From Siphonodentalium dalli (Eukaryota; Mollusca; Scaphopoda; Gadilida; Siphonodentaliidae): a DNA stretch of 64,000 nt. Made by a program: the position numbers and the translations under genes. The DNA is taken from positions 47,276,911-47,340,910 of the forward strand of contig CP136066.1 of NCBI GenBank assembly GCA_032622095.1. The letters are read 5' to 3'. A model generated the notes under the pieces. The model had not been told where the DNA came from. It saw only the letters and a list, made by a program, of their open reading frames with translations, and did not search any database. Shown one piece after another: positions 63,300 through 64,000 of this stretch; position 1 is the stretch's first letter; every line of letters begins with the position of its first letter.

Positions 63300-63740
63300 G
63301 GTACGTGGCGACAGGGGGTGGGTGGTTTGGGGTGTCTCAGGTAATTTTTCAACAGTTGGAAATTTCATGACACAACATTAGTTGGAAATTTTACACCAGA
63401 AAATAGGTTTGAATTATTCTCATCGTTTGATTTTCCAACCTGTAATTTCTGGGGAATTTCTTGTTTTTAGACCAACAGTGGCATATTTTGTTTACTTCTG
63501 ATCAAAATGTTGCTATGAAATGATCATTCGTTGGAAATTTTCTAACATGATGGGATGTCACGTTGGATATTTCCAACAGTTGGAAAGCTTGAAGTACCAG
63601 TTGATAAATTCCAACCCAAGGGGGTTGCAAGTTGAAGTTTGCGAACCTGGGTGTTTGCTGTCTGGTCCAATTAGGGGTGGGTGCAGTTGGAAATTTGAAG
63701 GTAGATACCCCCACCCCATCTATAGCCACGTCCCTGGAAT
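63300..63740. repeat. Repeat family K, copy 2
   Basis: Multiple GTTGGAAATT motifs in both orientations, a CCCCCACCCC block, and the end TAGCCACGTCCCTG shared with copy 1. Short overlapping frames on both strands (63502-63777) lie inside it and are not genes. Confidence 0.5.
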
Positions 63741-64000
63741 TTGTATTTAAAATTAAAAAATTGACTGACATTTCCACTATAGCACTGTGACCCTTGAATA
63801 AGCTTTCCGTTTATACTTGTGCAATTGGGAGATGCAGCTCCATGTATTGTTACATCAGTCCGTTATTATCCATCTAATGCACAATATTGCATGCGTTTAG
63901 GCACTATAGAGACGGCTGTGCATATAAACGAAACAAAACATATTATATATGGAATTCTTATAAGATTATACAGTACATACATGCATCTGCTTACCCATAC

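Overview
This is eukaryotic, repeat-dominated DNA. I find no protein-coding gene I can defend. Reading frames are short or low-complexity, the base composition is AT-rich, and (ATT)n microsatellites, TIR/foldback-like elements, tRNA-derived sequences and an LTR-like element are present. Recurrent motifs such as 'gagttatctccctt' and 'gacctgaccttgacc' recall repeats I associate with molluscan (lophotrochozoan) genomes. I therefore favour a marine mollusc with low to moderate confidence; nothing in the window fixes the species.

About 41 of 64 kb (roughly 64%) belongs to one superfamily of long tandem repeats in four families. Family A has a 1378-bp unit (1-18050, about 13 copies). Family B has a 1253-bp unit (20079-30097, exactly 8 copies; 48803-53130, about 3.5; 57761-59116, about 1.1). 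Family C has a 1730-bp unit (30321-34758). Family D has a unit of about 1746 bp (43803-46240). All share one plan: (ATT)n microsatellite, a body built of sub-repeats of about 300 bp, a conserved terminal block, a hairpin with arms TATACTTCC/GGAAGTATA, an AT-rich tail, and (ATT)n again. The hairpin sequence differs between families but pairing is kept, including a compensatory G-C to A-T change. A 223-bp hairpin-plus-tail module (H) also occurs alone, apparently identical at 30098 and 45327. Three array left edges carry a half-hairpin, a second short palindrome and CTAG immediately before the microsatellite.

Between the arrays lie: a degenerate repeat family F of about 370 bp (18051-19700, 41850-43130, 47700-48480); a family G built on GACCTGACCTTGACC-type monomers (42164-42600, 48481-48735); and a segmental duplication (34759-43130 versus 46381-48480). 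One duplicate carries an extra 6.0-kb segment (35470-41498). That segment holds an 888-bp foldback element with about 26 GATATC palindromes, inserted in a decayed Val/Glu-rich coding-like repeat on the minus strand. tRNA-derived sequences occur five times.

From 53363 to 57760 two copies of an LTR-like element (548-bp TG...CA terminal repeats, about 1.35-kb non-coding interior) lie in inverted orientation, embedded in family B. The same B/element junction recurs at 59117 and runs into a 100-N assembly gap (59510-59609). After the gap, 59610-64000 is mostly single-copy, with a TIR-flanked candidate element (60615-61576), a long hairpin (61928-62095), small tandem duplications and two copies of a GTTGGAAATT-rich family.

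There are no genes acting together here. The interest is structural: modular, hairpin-bounded mobile units that amplify in tandem and exchange modules. Repeat resolution by the assembler is a real caveat for every array.
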